The position numbers were made by a program, and so were the translations under genes. From contig JBNGIQ010008700.1 in NCBI GenBank assembly GCA_049999765.1, positions 1 through 28,651 of the forward strand: a stretch of 28,651 nucleotides of DNA, written 5' to 3'. Source of the stretch: Phaeoceros laevis. Lineage: Eukaryota > Anthocerotophyta > Anthocerotopsida > Notothyladales. Of the stretch, positions 18,092 through 27,787 are shown piece by piece (the stretch's first letter is position 1; each line of letters begins with the position of its first letter). The notes under the pieces were generated by a model. It made no database searches and was not told the DNA's origin. It saw only the letters and a list, made by a program, of their open reading frames with translations.

Positions 18092-21000
18092 TCAAGGCCG
18101 CCCCCCGCAACGACAAGATCCATCCACGAACCTGTGGACACGGTGTGAATCTCTTACAATGATCTCTCTCTTTTCAATCCTCGACATGATCTCGGTGGAA
18201 CTGTGGCAGTCACCGCACATGCGTAGATTCTTGGTGACCAGCAAAGGTGTTCCATCCAGAGTGTTCATGAGACCATACGCCAATGCTAGCTTTTCGGCAT
18301 GTCCACAAAGCTCATTTTCCTTCTCCTTCTCAGAGAGTTGCTTCAGCACCAGCTCTGTGTGTGGCACATGACCTCCATCATCCTTCAGCCTGTTATTTAC
18401 ATTACGCACAGCGGGGAAAACGTCTCTCTTTTCTTCACCCACAACAAATGTATGTACATGCCTGTCCACCTCAATGCCAGCCACTGCAGGTTTTTTGCTA
18501 GCTCCTGCTGACTTTCGCAACCTCTCAACCCTTTCTACATCTGACCATCTACCAGCATCTGCATAAATATTTCCCATGAGGACATACGCAGCCGCATTCT
18601 GAGAATCTGACCTTATCAAGCTCTCAAAACACCGTACTCCCCGCTCTATATCATTGTGACATTTACAGGCATTCAACAAAGACATGTATCCAACATCGTT
18701 GCTGTCAAATGCAAGCAACATATTCTCTGCCTCATCGAGATTGCCTGCCCGTCCAAGGAGGTCGACCATGCAAGTGTAGTGCTCAATAGTAGGCACAATG
18801 CCACAGTCCACCATGGCCTTGAAGAACCGCTGACCCTCCTTCACAAGGCCCTCATGACTGCATGCTACAAGAAGGCACATGAACGTAGTTTCGTCAGCCT
18901 GGACGCCATCCCTCATCATCTCCTGAAAACACTCTATTGCCTTGTGGCCTTCATTGCTTTGACCAAACCCATTAATCATCGTCGTCCACGTGACAACATC
19001 CCTTCTGGGTAAACTATCGACAACCCTTCGAGCAACTTCTAACCTGCCACATTTTGCATACATCTCTACCAGGCAATTGCCTACCACAGTGTCAGCTCCG
19101 AGACCTCTCTCCAGAATCTGTAAGTGGAGCTGCTTGCCCTGTTGCAGAGCAGCAGTACTTGCACACGCCTTCAGGAGGCAGGCATATGTAACAGTGTCAG
19201 CCACCATCGTGCCCTCCTGCTCCATTCTTGCATAGAGGGCAAGAGCTTCTTGACCAAGTCCGTGCTCAGCATATCCTGCAATCATTGCTGTCCATGTTAC
19301 AACATCCTTTGTGGGCAAACTGTCAAACAACCTTTTTGCATCCTCTAGCCTGCCACATTTTACATACATATTAACCAGGCAGGTGCCGATTACCATATCA
19401 CCTTCCAGTGCCCTCTCCTGGATCTGCAAATGAAGCTTCTTGCCCTGTTGTAAAGCGCCAGCAGTTGCGCATGCTTTCAAGAGGCAGGCAAATGTAATAG
19501 AGTCGGCTACACTTACGCCTTCCTGTTCCATTCTTGCATAAACTGCAAGAGCCTCTTCACCCAGCCCGCGATCAGCATATCCTGAGATCATCGCTGTCCA
19601 CGTCACGATGTTCTTCATGGGCAAACTGTCGAAAATCCTGTGGGCATCCTCTAACCTGTCACATTTCACATACATATCAACTAGGCTGGCTCCCACCACT
19701 ATGTCAGCTTCCAGCCCTCTTTCCACAATCTGAGTGTGTAGCAGCTTGCCCTGCTGTAGATCAGTTAGAGCTGCACATACCTTAACGAGGCAAACAAATG
19801 TAACACTGTCAAGTGCGATCCCACTTCCCTGCTCCATTCTTGCATACAGAGCAAGAGCTTCTTGACCAAGTCCGTGCTCAGCATATCCCCCTATCATGCT
19901 ATTCCATGTCGCAACATTTCTTGTCGGCAAAGTGTCAAAAACCCGACGAGCATCTTCCAACTTACCACACTTAGCATACATATGAACCAAGCAATTGCCC
20001 ACCACGGTGTCAGCTTCCAACCCTCTTTCAAGGATCTGTAAATGGAGCCGCTTGCCCTGTTGCAGAGCAGCAGGACTTGCACATGCCTTCAGGAGGCAAG
20101 CATATGTGACAGGGTCAGATAGCATCACGCCCTCCTGCTCCATTCTTGCATGAAGTGCAAGGGCTTCCTCGCCGAGCCCGTGTTCAGCATATCCAGCTAT
20201 CATGGCATTCCATGTCACCACCTCCGTTGTGGCCAAACTATCAAAAACCTCCCGTGCTTCTTTTAAGCTGCCACATTTGGCATACATGTGGACCAGGCAG
20301 GTGCCGACAAATATATCTGCTGCAAGTCCTCTGTTCAAAATCTGTGCATGAAGCTGCTTGCCTTTATGTAGATCAGCTGACGATGCACATGCCTTCAGGA
20401 GGCAAGTGAATGTGAAAGTATTGGCTAGAACTCGAGTTTCCTGCCCCATTCTGTCATAAAGGGCCAGTGCTTCCTGACCAAGCCCGTGCTCAGCATACCC
20501 TGCTATCATCGCAGTCCAAGTCACAACATCCTTCGTGGGCAAACTCTCAAACACCCTGTGCGCATCTTCTAACCTGCCACATTTCACGTACATATCAACC
20601 AGGCAGGTGCCCACCACTGTGTCACCTTCCAGTCCCCTTCCAAGATGGTGGTGCTTCCTTGGCAACCTGGGCTCCACTCCACTCTCCAGCACATCAGCAT
20701 GCACTTGCTTGCCAGATTCCAAGTCTGCTGCACTTCCACAAGCTTGTAGGGCTGCTACAAAGACATGACCATCCGGCTTCACACCCGACTTACGCATATT
20801 CTGATACAGTTTTATAGCCTGCTCGGGTTCCCCATGTTTTGCATGGACTGCAATTACGGCAGACCAGGAGAACGCGTCCGGTTTAGACAGCCCAGTGAAC
20901 ACGTCCTTCGCCTCTTGCAACCTGCCGTAAGAGGCATACATGCGCAGGATGTGATTGGCTAAGAATGTGTTCCTCTCATAACCAGCTTTGACAATAAGTT

Positions 21001-21613
21001 CATGGATACGGCGACCCAGTACCAGATTCCTCTGAGCCACACAGCCCTTCAGGACAATGTAGAAGAGAAAAGTGGAAACATACGATTCTGTCTGCACCAG
21101 GACCCCCAGAGCGTCAACAGCTTCACTAAGCTGCCCCGTCTCACACAGTTCCGTCACGCTTTCAGCAATTCTCTCAATTTCATAGGCTCCACCCCTGCGA
21201 GGCCCGGGGTCTCTCAGTGAAGATGAGTTGAATGCAAACGGACGAGGCCCTAGCTGCGCGTCCAGAGTAGCCAGCTGCTCATCCTTGTGGCAGAAGCCAG
21301 GAGAGAGGGAGCTCGTCTTGTGTTGTCTATTATCCCACCACAGTCCAGGGTCTAGAAAGAACTGTCGCCACAAGAGCTCCTGTCGTGGTCTCTGTAAGTG
21401 CGGTGCACTCATATTCTCATTCAAAGCTACTTCCCCAAGCTCCCAGTGCCTCAGACCGCCTGGAATAGCTGGAAAGCAGCTGCCCCTCGCAGCATTACAA
21501 CTTTCTGACGACATTTGCTGTGGCGCCACCGAAGTCCGCTGATGGGCATTCTCAGAACTTGGCAGAAGATGGATGAGCCCGGTCCCTGCAGGCTGGACCG
21601 CAGTGGCAGCCAT
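18092..21613 (-). CDS. PLS-type PPR protein with variant DYW:KP domain ending in GRP
   Basis: An intronless gene of 1173 residues. After an N-terminal region of about 140 residues that may carry an organelle-targeting peptide come seven P-L-S rounds of about 102 residues each (landmarks FVGTCLVHMYAKCGSLKEAR and VVTWTAMIAGYAEHGLGQEA), then L2/S2 and E motifs (YTCMVDLLGRAGNLDEAE; NAAAYVLMGNIYADAGRWSD) and a DYW-type deaminase domain. The PG-box core is replaced by KPAVA (1041-1045). The zinc/catalytic HAE is at 1105-1107, CGDC at 1133-1136 and CRC at 1167-1169. The protein ends GGRP rather than GDYW. Classical DYW domains deaminate C to U in organelle RNA. The KPAxA variant, some members ending GRP, is proposed to carry out U-to-C editing. 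The frame is intact with no lesion, and the nearby PPR pseudogene is of the other class. The Met at 21613 is the first in the frame; the true start could be a later one. Confidence 0.93.
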   Translation of the reverse strand: MAATAVQPAGTGLIHLLPSSENAHQRTSVAPQQMSSESCNAARGSCFPAIPGGLRHWELGEVALNENMSAPHLQRPRQELLWRQFFLDPGLWWDNRQHKTSSLSPGFCHKDEQLATLDAQLGPRPFAFNSSSLRDPGPRRGGAYEIERIAESVTELCETGQLSEAVDALGVLVQTESYVSTFLFYIVLKGCVAQRNLVLGRRIHELIVKAGYERNTFLANHILRMYASYGRLQEAKDVFTGLSKPDAFSWSAVIAVHAKHGEPEQAIKLYQNMRKSGVKPDGHVFVAALQACGSAADLESGKQVHADVLESGVEPRLPRKHHHLGRGLEGDTVVGTCLVDMYVKCGRLEDAHRVFESLPTKDVVTWTAMIAGYAEHGLGQEALALYDRMGQETRVLANTFTFTCLLKACASSADLHKGKQLHAQILNRGLAADIFVGTCLVHMYAKCGSLKEAREVFDSLATTEVVTWNAMIAGYAEHGLGEEALALHARMEQEGVMLSDPVTYACLLKACASPAALQQGKRLHLQILERGLEADTVVGNCLVHMYAKCGKLEDARRVFDTLPTRNVATWNSMIGGYAEHGLGQEALALYARMEQGSGIALDSVTFVCLVKVCAALTDLQQGKLLHTQIVERGLEADIVVGASLVDMYVKCDRLEDAHRIFDSLPMKNIVTWTAMISGYADRGLGEEALAVYARMEQEGVSVADSITFACLLKACATAGALQQGKKLHLQIQERALEGDMVIGTCLVNMYVKCGRLEDAKRLFDSLPTKDVVTWTAMIAGYAEHGLGQEALALYARMEQEGTMVADTVTYACLLKACASTAALQQGKQLHLQILERGLGADTVVGNCLVEMYAKCGRLEVARRVVDSLPRRDVVTWTTMINGFGQSNEGHKAIECFQEMMRDGVQADETTFMCLLVACSHEGLVKEGQRFFKAMVDCGIVPTIEHYTCMVDLLGRAGNLDEAENMLLAFDSNDVGYMSLLNACKCHNDIERGVRCFESLIRSDSQNAAAYVLMGNIYADAGRWSDVERVERLRKSAGASKKPAVAGIEVDRHVHTFVVGEEKRDVFPAVRNVNNRLKDDGGHVPHTELVLKQLSEKEKENELCGHAEKLALAYGLMNTLDGTPLLVTKNLRMCGDCHSSTEIMSRIEKREIIVRDSHRVHRFVDGSCRCGGRP
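18950..21000 (-). repeat. Tandem PLS repeats of about 306 bp in the PPR coding sequence
   Basis: Within the PPR gene about six rounds of a roughly 102-codon unit recur with long identical runs at the protein level, such as TWTAMIAGYAEHGLGQEALA twice and LQQGK-LHLQI several times. The limits given are approximate. The similarity is higher than usual between repeats of one PPR protein and suggests recent internal amplification or gene conversion. Confidence 0.7.
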
Positions 21614-22513
21614 CGCTCATCGGCGTATCCCTGATAGCCCTGCGGCGCTCAACCCATGATCACAAGAAGGAGCAGCCTCGAATGGTACGCTGAAAAGGAT
21701 GGATGAGCCCCCGAAATTGCATCAGAAAGGCTCTTGTCTCATCAAACTTATCCAAACTTGGGTACAGCACAATGAGAGTGGGGAGTAAGCCAGGAAGGAA
21801 TGCTGGAGACCTCCAGAACGGTCTGCCCAAAACACGCGGCAAAAACGCAAGGAGGGATCCTTTGTGAGGCAGTATAAAGTGATGCATAACCTGCTGCAGC
21901 TCCACATGCCTCAGATTCTCTTTCCCATTGTTTTCTCAAAATTCGCACCGCACAGAAGATTTGGGTTGGTGTCGACAGTGCAAACTATGAGGAAACAGGT
22001 GCAACACCCAAAGCGGATCCAGAGGACCTCTGAAAAAATCACTCTGTGGAGAGCCTAGATGGACGCTTTCTCATTGCTTAAGATGTATCTCTGTGACACA
22101 ATTCGACTCTCGTTCGGGACGCCGTGGCAAGCCGAGGTCTACAACTAGAAAATGTTCGTAGGGAAGTGGACCCAGAGGTGTTCCAGGGCCAGACAAAAAA
22201 TTGGCCCCTTCCTGCTGTCGCCGCTTCAAAGCCCTCGAAGACTGTACAAACTGCCTGTACAGCTGGGTTGTTTCGACTCCGATGTGAGTCCACTAAGCAA
22301 ATCAGGACTTCTTGGCCCTGCTATCCATCAGAGATTAGAGCACCTGCATTCACGAGCACACGCACATCAGTTCTCCAGATGAGAATTAATGTGCTGAAGG
22401 ACACAACCAACACGTCACCAACCACAAAAATCCCAAAATACAAAGCCCAGACAGTGCAACAAGACAGAGTACACAAGAAATGCAGCAGAATCTCACCTAC
22501 AACATCCCCAACA
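21614..22513. other. Upstream region of the PPR gene and 3' flank of the NFD6-like gene
   Basis: Both neighbours are on the minus strand, so this holds the 3' end of the NFD6-like transcript and the PPR promoter. Overlapping short minus-strand frames at 21660-21948 do not resemble proteins. No RNA gene or transposon end was seen. Confidence 0.5.
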
Positions 22514-22861
22514 CTAACGATCTGGTGAAGCGTGGCAAAGAGTACCCTGAACAATAGCCGCTGCAGAGAGGGAACTGGTGCTCAGGCGGGACACAAGCTG
22601 GGCCACGGCAGTGGCGCTGTAAAGCGGCAGGAGAGACTGAGCGCAGGCAATCCTCGGTAAAGGAGGTGTCCTCCGGCACCGAAACGGAGCTGCTCCAAAA
22701 GTGGAAAACTCGGCGGCAGGCGCCGGCACCCGGTGTGCTGCCCCAACGGCTTGTGCGTCTCCCCGGCTCAGCAGGTGGCTGCCTCGCGAGGAAGACTGCT
22801 GCCATGACCGAGCTGAGGTCAAGATCGATCTGCGTGCCACACGGCTCAGAATTGCCGCCAT
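22514..22861 (-). CDS. NFD6: NFD6/NOXY2-family small mitochondrial protein
   Basis: A 115-residue protein with a classic mitochondrial presequence (MAAILSRVARRSILTSARSW: basic, Ser/Arg-rich, no acids). The family signature follows in the last third: LPRIACAQSLLPLYSATAVA, then LVSRLSTSSLS and finally QGTLCHASPDR. Plant members of the NUCLEAR FUSION DEFECTIVE 6 / NONRESPONDING TO OXYLIPINS 2 family are about 90-110 residues and share this 'SQSLLPLHSA..ARLTS.LS...GTLC..SP' end. They are imported into mitochondria. NFD6 is needed for polar nuclear fusion and NOXY2 affects oxylipin responses; the molecular activity is unknown. Many relatives have an intron near the C-terminus that gives alternative tails, so a spliced variant ending differently cannot be excluded. 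It is divergently paired with AP3M. Confidence 0.82.
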   Translation of the reverse strand: MAAILSRVARRSILTSARSWQQSSSRGSHLLSRGDAQAVGAAHRVPAPAAEFSTFGAAPFRCRRTPPLPRIACAQSLLPLYSATAVAQLVSRLSTSSLSAAAIVQGTLCHASPDR

Positions 22862-23279
22862 TGCGAAGGAATTCCAAGCTGCCTATGTTCCTGTCGTCAA
22901 GTCGCCGGAGTGCACATTGCAATTAGGTCTGCCGATCACACGCAGTAAACAGTGTAAAAACACAGAGGTATTGAGAAGCTATGCTCCAGCAGAAATACAG
23001 ACCTCCACTTCATTCTTGAAAGTCACGCCTCGAGAGACCTCTCGGATGAATATATGACAACTTGGCACTCCACGAGCGTTGCATGCATTCCCTGTGCTTC
23101 TGCATCGCGACGGTGAATACCGGCGGATGCCCTGCCAATCAACGCGCGTGTTCAAGCCGTTGAAGATTGCTCATCTATCTAGGGACGAATCTACTGTCGT
23201 GGCAATGTAGCAAACTCTGTTCGCATCTGCGAGCGACAGACTGTTGGCTTTGCCTTCCCCATCTGCGCAGACTGTAACC
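22862..23279. promoter_or_regulatory. Shared divergent promoter region (NFD6-like / AP3M)
   Basis: Only 418 bases separate the start codons of the minus-strand NFD6-like gene and the plus-strand AP3M gene, so both promoters and both leaders must lie here or overlap. No TATA box is evident at a convincing distance from either start. The call rests on arrangement, not on motifs. Confidence 0.5.
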
Positions 23280-25350
23280 ATGTTGGATTCTATATTTCTG
23301 CTATCTGATTCAGGGTAAACGTTCAGACCTTGTAGATAACAAAGCCGGGTTCTCCTGTTTCGAATTTGCGGTGACTGACATTAGAGACCTAACCTGACAT
23401 GGCAGAGAAGTGATGCTTGAGAAGCAATGGATGGGGCGTCAAGTGGATCGCTCAGTCTGTGGCTGGTTTTGGTCACAGAGGCAACGAGACCTGCAGAACG
23501 TAAATTCCTCAATTACGTATCATTCTGAGCTTAGATTGCCTTGCCAGGGACACTGGCACAAGGAAGGCACTGCTTGCTTGTGGAGCTGCCCTAACTTCTT
23601 GTCACCTTGGACTTGCAGGGAACTGCCCAAGCACCAACAGTACTGGCCTCTCCGACGTATTACATGCTCAATATAGTGCGCGATGGTATCACATTTTTGG
23701 CCTGTTCAAAGTCTGAGATGAGTCCTCTACTGGGAATTGAGGTGAGCATGTTTGAACCATCCGGAAGTGCAATGCAGAAGTTGAAGTTTTGTAGGAAATT
23801 CCTGCGGATGCAGACGACTTTTTTCAATATTCTTTTCCTGGATGCGCTGCTGAAGTTCCTCATGCTAAAGTTTCTCTGCAGGGTCGCAGATGTATTGTCG
23901 GACTATCTTGGCGGTTTGAACGAGGACCTGATCAAGGACAACTTCATCGTTGTCTTTCAGGTTAGCCTGTTTATCCTCAGAGCTGCAAGTCATGTGTGGC
24001 CTTGCCTTTCCTAAGATGCTCATGTTGTTCCTGACAGCTCCTGGATGAGATGATGGACAGCGGGTTTCCTTTGACAACTGAACCAAACATATTGAAGGAA
24101 ATAATATCTCCCCCGAATCTGGTCAGCAGAGTATTGAGTGTGGTGACTGGTGGAGCATCAAACGTCAGCAGTTCTCTGCCCCTGGCTACAGCATCAGATG
24201 TCCCCTGGCGTGCCAGTGGAATTAAGCATGGGAACAATGAAATATACTTTGATCTTGTGGAGGAGATGGATGCAGTTGTGAACAGGTGCCTCAGAATTAG
24301 TCTGTTGATAGAGAGGGTTGTTTGGAGTCCGTCCATTGAGCTAGGTACGTAGCTTTCTGACAGGAGCGGGCTTGCATGCAGGGATGGTTTTCTTAAAAGG
24401 TGTGAAGTGTACGGTGAAGTGCAAGCGAACTCTCGCCTCTCTGGCATGCCGGACGTCAGCTTGACATTTACGAATTCATCTATTTTGAATGACGTTCGGT
24501 TCCATCCATGTGTACGGTTCCGAGCATGGGAGTCGAATCAAACCTTGTCCTTCATCCCTCCAGATGGGCCTTTCAAGCTCATGAGCTACAGGTTTGTGAA
24601 TTCCCCTCCTGCACTGCTCTACCGTGAAGCATTCTTATGCTTGTTAGTGTGGTGGTTGTTTCTCGCGGAACACTTGCAGTTCATAAAAAGCGTAGTGGTG
24701 TGGGGGAGGATTTGACGAAGTAAGTTGCTTGCCTAAGCAGGGTGAAAGGTTTGAAGAATACCCCAATATATGTGAAGCCGCAGTTGAGTTCTGGTGAAGG
24801 TGTTTGCCGGGTAAATGTCATGGTTGGTACCCGGTACGACACTGGGAAGTCTGTGGACTCCATCATCATCCAACTGCCCTGGCCACCTGCCATTCGATCC
24901 ACTGATTTGTCGGCAAATCATGGGACTGTCACCTACAATCACAGTACCAAGGTGCCCAGACCTGCTCTCGCATTGGCTTTGCAGGACTTTTTCATATGCC
25001 ATATAGGTTATGTGAAGATCCTGTTGAGGGCCTCTTGCTCCTCAATGGCGCAGCATTCCTTATGCCTGGACCTTGCAACTCACACGGATGTTCCTTTGCT
25101 GCAGGTTTCAACCTGGACTGTAGGCCGTGTTCCTAAGGAGAAGTCTCCATGCTTAACGGGAAGTGTGCAGCTGGAGGCAGGACTGGATCGCCTAACCCAG
25201 TTCCCCACTATCTTAGTAGGTTTCAAGATTCTGGGGATCACTATTTCCGGTTTGCAAATAGGCAAGACAGAACTAGAGTGTGCAGGATATCGCACTTACA
25301 AGGGGTTTAGATCTGTTACACGAGCGGCGAATTATGAGATCCGGACATGA
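23280..25350 (+). CDS. AP3M: AP-3 complex mu subunit
   Basis: Eight exons: 23280-23314, 23406-23499, 23619-23741, 23871-23960, 24038-24285, 24382-24591, 24741-24951 and 25105-25350. Introns are 77 to 153 nt, all GT-AG, with phases consistent. The product is 418 residues against about 415 in Arabidopsis. Residues 1-114 (exons 1-4) form the longin-like domain: MLDSIFLLSDSGEVMLEKQW, SPTYYMLNIVRDGITFLACS, VADVLSDYLGGLNEDLIKDN. Exon 5 supplies the linker (LLDEMMDSGFPLTTEPNILK). The mu-homology domain follows from KRCEVYGEV through RFHPCVRFRAWESNQTLSFI, PPDGPFKLMSYR, LKNTPIYVKPQLS and the C-terminal YKGFRSVTRA. Mu subunits recognise YxxPhi sorting signals. Plant AP-3 directs cargo from the trans-Golgi/endosome to the vacuole membrane and controls vacuole biogenesis. 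Confidence 0.96.
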
Positions 25351-25853
25351 CGAGCAATACCGAATGGATTTTCCAGTCCACCTCAGGACGTCAGCTGCGA
25401 GGGGTGCATTTCACCAAGCTCGCCGCCTTGGACTCACATTTCCGTAACTCACGTGAAGTTGAGCATTCGATGATCCTGGTCTTGTTTTCAGCTGACTCCT
25501 GATTGGTTGTGAGCAGAGAGCACCAACTCACAACCTGAGTGCATTTTCAATATGCTCCAAGTGAAGTCCTTGGTCGCTTCTCCTGGATGTGCCTTCCCTC
25601 CACAATTCTGGTTGAAGAAGATGAAGCCGAATAGTTGTGTAGTTGAACTGTGGATAAATACTAGTTAATACTGTTGTTAAACTGAACTAGCAGGCACCAG
25701 CTGAAGTTGGAAAGGCTGGCCGGTATTGGGTAATGAATCAACCGCCGTGGTTTCTCCCCTAAAACGGCTTTTTTCTGTCCATTCGTCGAGTGTCACCCGT
25801 CTTACTGTCCACTCCACGAGGTTCTTTCAGCAGTGTGGGCCTGTCTGCTGACC
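25351..25853. other. Intergenic DNA between AP3M and the SET-domain gene
   Basis: Contains the AP3M 3' region and the SET gene leader. Nothing else could be supported. Confidence 0.5.
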
Positions 25854-27787
25854 ATGGCGGCAAAGATGGCTCAAGATCTCGATGTTGACGAGTTGCTGGC
25901 ACAAAGGTTGATAAGCCAAGGCGTGCATCGTGGTGAGTTTTCGAGACTGTTTGAAAAAGACGGTCTGGCGAGATGGCACAGGGCAGCTGAGGCGGAGTAT
26001 CAGCTGCTGGTGGATGAGGAGCCGCTTGCACCGCGCTTCTACAAAGTGGTGGAGCTGGAGCGGGTCCCAGAGCCATTGGAATCCCTTGAGAAAATGGACA
26101 TAAGGTATGGAATTGTCGCTGTACACCGAACTGCTGAATGTTGCAGATGGATGGATTGTTACTTGCTGAGCAGTTGCAGGCTCGCCTTTGTCTGAGACTT
26201 GAGGTTTTAAGCAAGCCTTCGCGATGTGACGTTGCGATGAGACGTGACACCGCAAAACACACAGGTTTTGCGGTGTCACACCTGGCCGTTTGTTGCAGTG
26301 GCCTGGAAGTTGCTGTTCTTGAAGATGAGAAAGGGACGGCATTCGGGCAGCACCTGCGGTATGCTCTCTACGGGCGTCTGTGCGTACCGGCTTTTAAAAC
26401 TGGAGGTGTGCACACAGTGCTGGAGGATTCCAGCGGAAGAGCTGTACCCGTGGTCATCCACCACATTGCCGATGCCAGAGAGTATCCGGTAGGCATGGAG
26501 GTGGCAATCAAGCAGCCGTGCTTCATGACGCTCACGCAGATGGACAGGTGCGTGGGCGTGATGGTGGACAATCCAGCAAACGTGGTGAACCTCGGGGGTG
26601 CGCCAATTAGGGTTTCGGTAGACTCTGAGGAAGGCGATGCTGCCGCTGTGCTGGGATGCAGCGACTACATCGGGCCTGTGGAGATCAGGGTTGGCGCGGA
26701 GGAGCACAACCGCGGGAGGAGAGGCCTGTTTGCAACCAGGGATGTGGCAGACGGGGAAGTGCTGCTGGAGACCAAGCCATTGGCCGTCGGTGACAACCGG
26801 AGGAAGCTGAGAGGAGGCAACATGTGGGGGCTGGTCATGAACAGCAGCATGGACCGGTTGGTGGACAGACTGATTGATCCCACAGTGGCAGGGTTGATGG
26901 CAACCCTGGTGAGGTTGGTGCAGAACCAGCCCCGCTGCGCACACCAGCTCCACAGCCTGGCAGTGGCACACAGTCCCTCTTCAGACATCCCTCCCATCGC
27001 CCTATTCGACTCGTCATCCAGGCAGGGCAGGTACCAACCCTTGAGCATGGACGTTGGCCGGATTCGGCAGGCCATCTTGACCAACGCCTTCATAGCAGGG
27101 GACCAGGGCCTCGGACTGTGGACGCTGCCGTCGTTCCTGAACCACGACTGCGACCCCAACTGCAAGGTGGGGTACGACGAAGGTGAAGTGCAGGTCATCC
27201 GGGCAAGCTCTCATGTGTCTTCGGGAGGGGAACTCACCGTGCCCTACTTCGACACCTACAGGACGTGGTTCTACCGCAGGAGGAAGGCCGTGGGGTCCTA
27301 CACCTGGCGATTCGCCTGCTCATGCCCCAGGTGTGTTTTTGAGGAGAGACTGTCCGACTCGATCCCCAGGTTCAGGGATGTCAGCAAGCAGTGGCACGAC
27401 CTCTACGAGGCTCACCTCTTCGACACCGACATCGACGGCATTACCAATGACGATGCCCCAGCGGTGAACGACCCCTCTCATGCCACGGTCCTCAAGAACG
27501 AGGTGGAGAACATGCTGCAGATGGACCCGCGGTGTGAGAAGATGTCTCTCCAGCAGAGGGACTGGATCAGGAGATCCTTCTCTCGGACAGCAGTCTGCTG
27601 TGCTTACAGCACCAGCACCAGCAGAAGGGGAGTGAGTGCCTCAGTGAGAGGCAGACCAGTCCGAGCTACCACTAGTACTTCAACCTCGGTAAGTCGTGGA
27701 GCCAGTGTCTGGGTGAATCGTACTCGTTCACTCTGGCCTAGGTGCTTTCCCCGTTTCAAGCTTTCCCCAGCTGTGTTCATGTGGTGA
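25854..27787 (+). CDS. SET-domain protein of the SMYD/TPR-SET type, 3' end uncertain
   Basis: Exon 1 (25854-26104) begins MAAKMAQDLDVDELLAQRLI and ends at a GTATGG donor. Exon 2 starts at 26299 after TTGTTGCAG, in the correct phase, with GLEVAVLEDEKGTAFGQHLR. A conserved pre-SET region ends IKQPCFMTLTQMDRCVGVMV. SET motifs follow: HNRGRRGLFATRDVADGEVL (from about 220), FLNHDCDPNCKVGYDEGE (NHxCxPN at 365-371), GGELTVPYFD, and a cysteine cluster FACSCPRC. Proteins of this kind are lysine methyltransferases using S-adenosylmethionine, or divergent relatives combined with TPR repeats. The tail after about 27550 (QQRDWIRRSF onward) turns Ser/Arg-rich and does not look like the helical repeats expected. 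A strong GTAAGT donor at 27689 suggests the real gene splices onward, but no convincing further exon was found before AT-rich DNA. Either the gene is truncated or its 3' exons lie beyond. The end given is the first in-frame stop. Confidence 0.75.
26244..26279. repeat. Perfect 15-bp inverted repeat in SET-gene intron 1
   Basis: GTGACACCGCAAAAC at 26244-26258 is exactly complementary to 26265-26279, leaving a 6-nt loop. It lies inside the inferred 194-nt intron 26105-26298, so it would form a hairpin in the pre-mRNA 19 nt before the 3' splice site. Confidence 0.88.

Noticed and set aside
18092-18110. Possibility that the GRP ending is a frameshift artefact of a normal DYW end (C-rich run)
   Set aside because: Adding or removing a base in the run does not produce a DYW ending in any frame, and the independent KPAVA motif 130 residues earlier supports a true variant domain.
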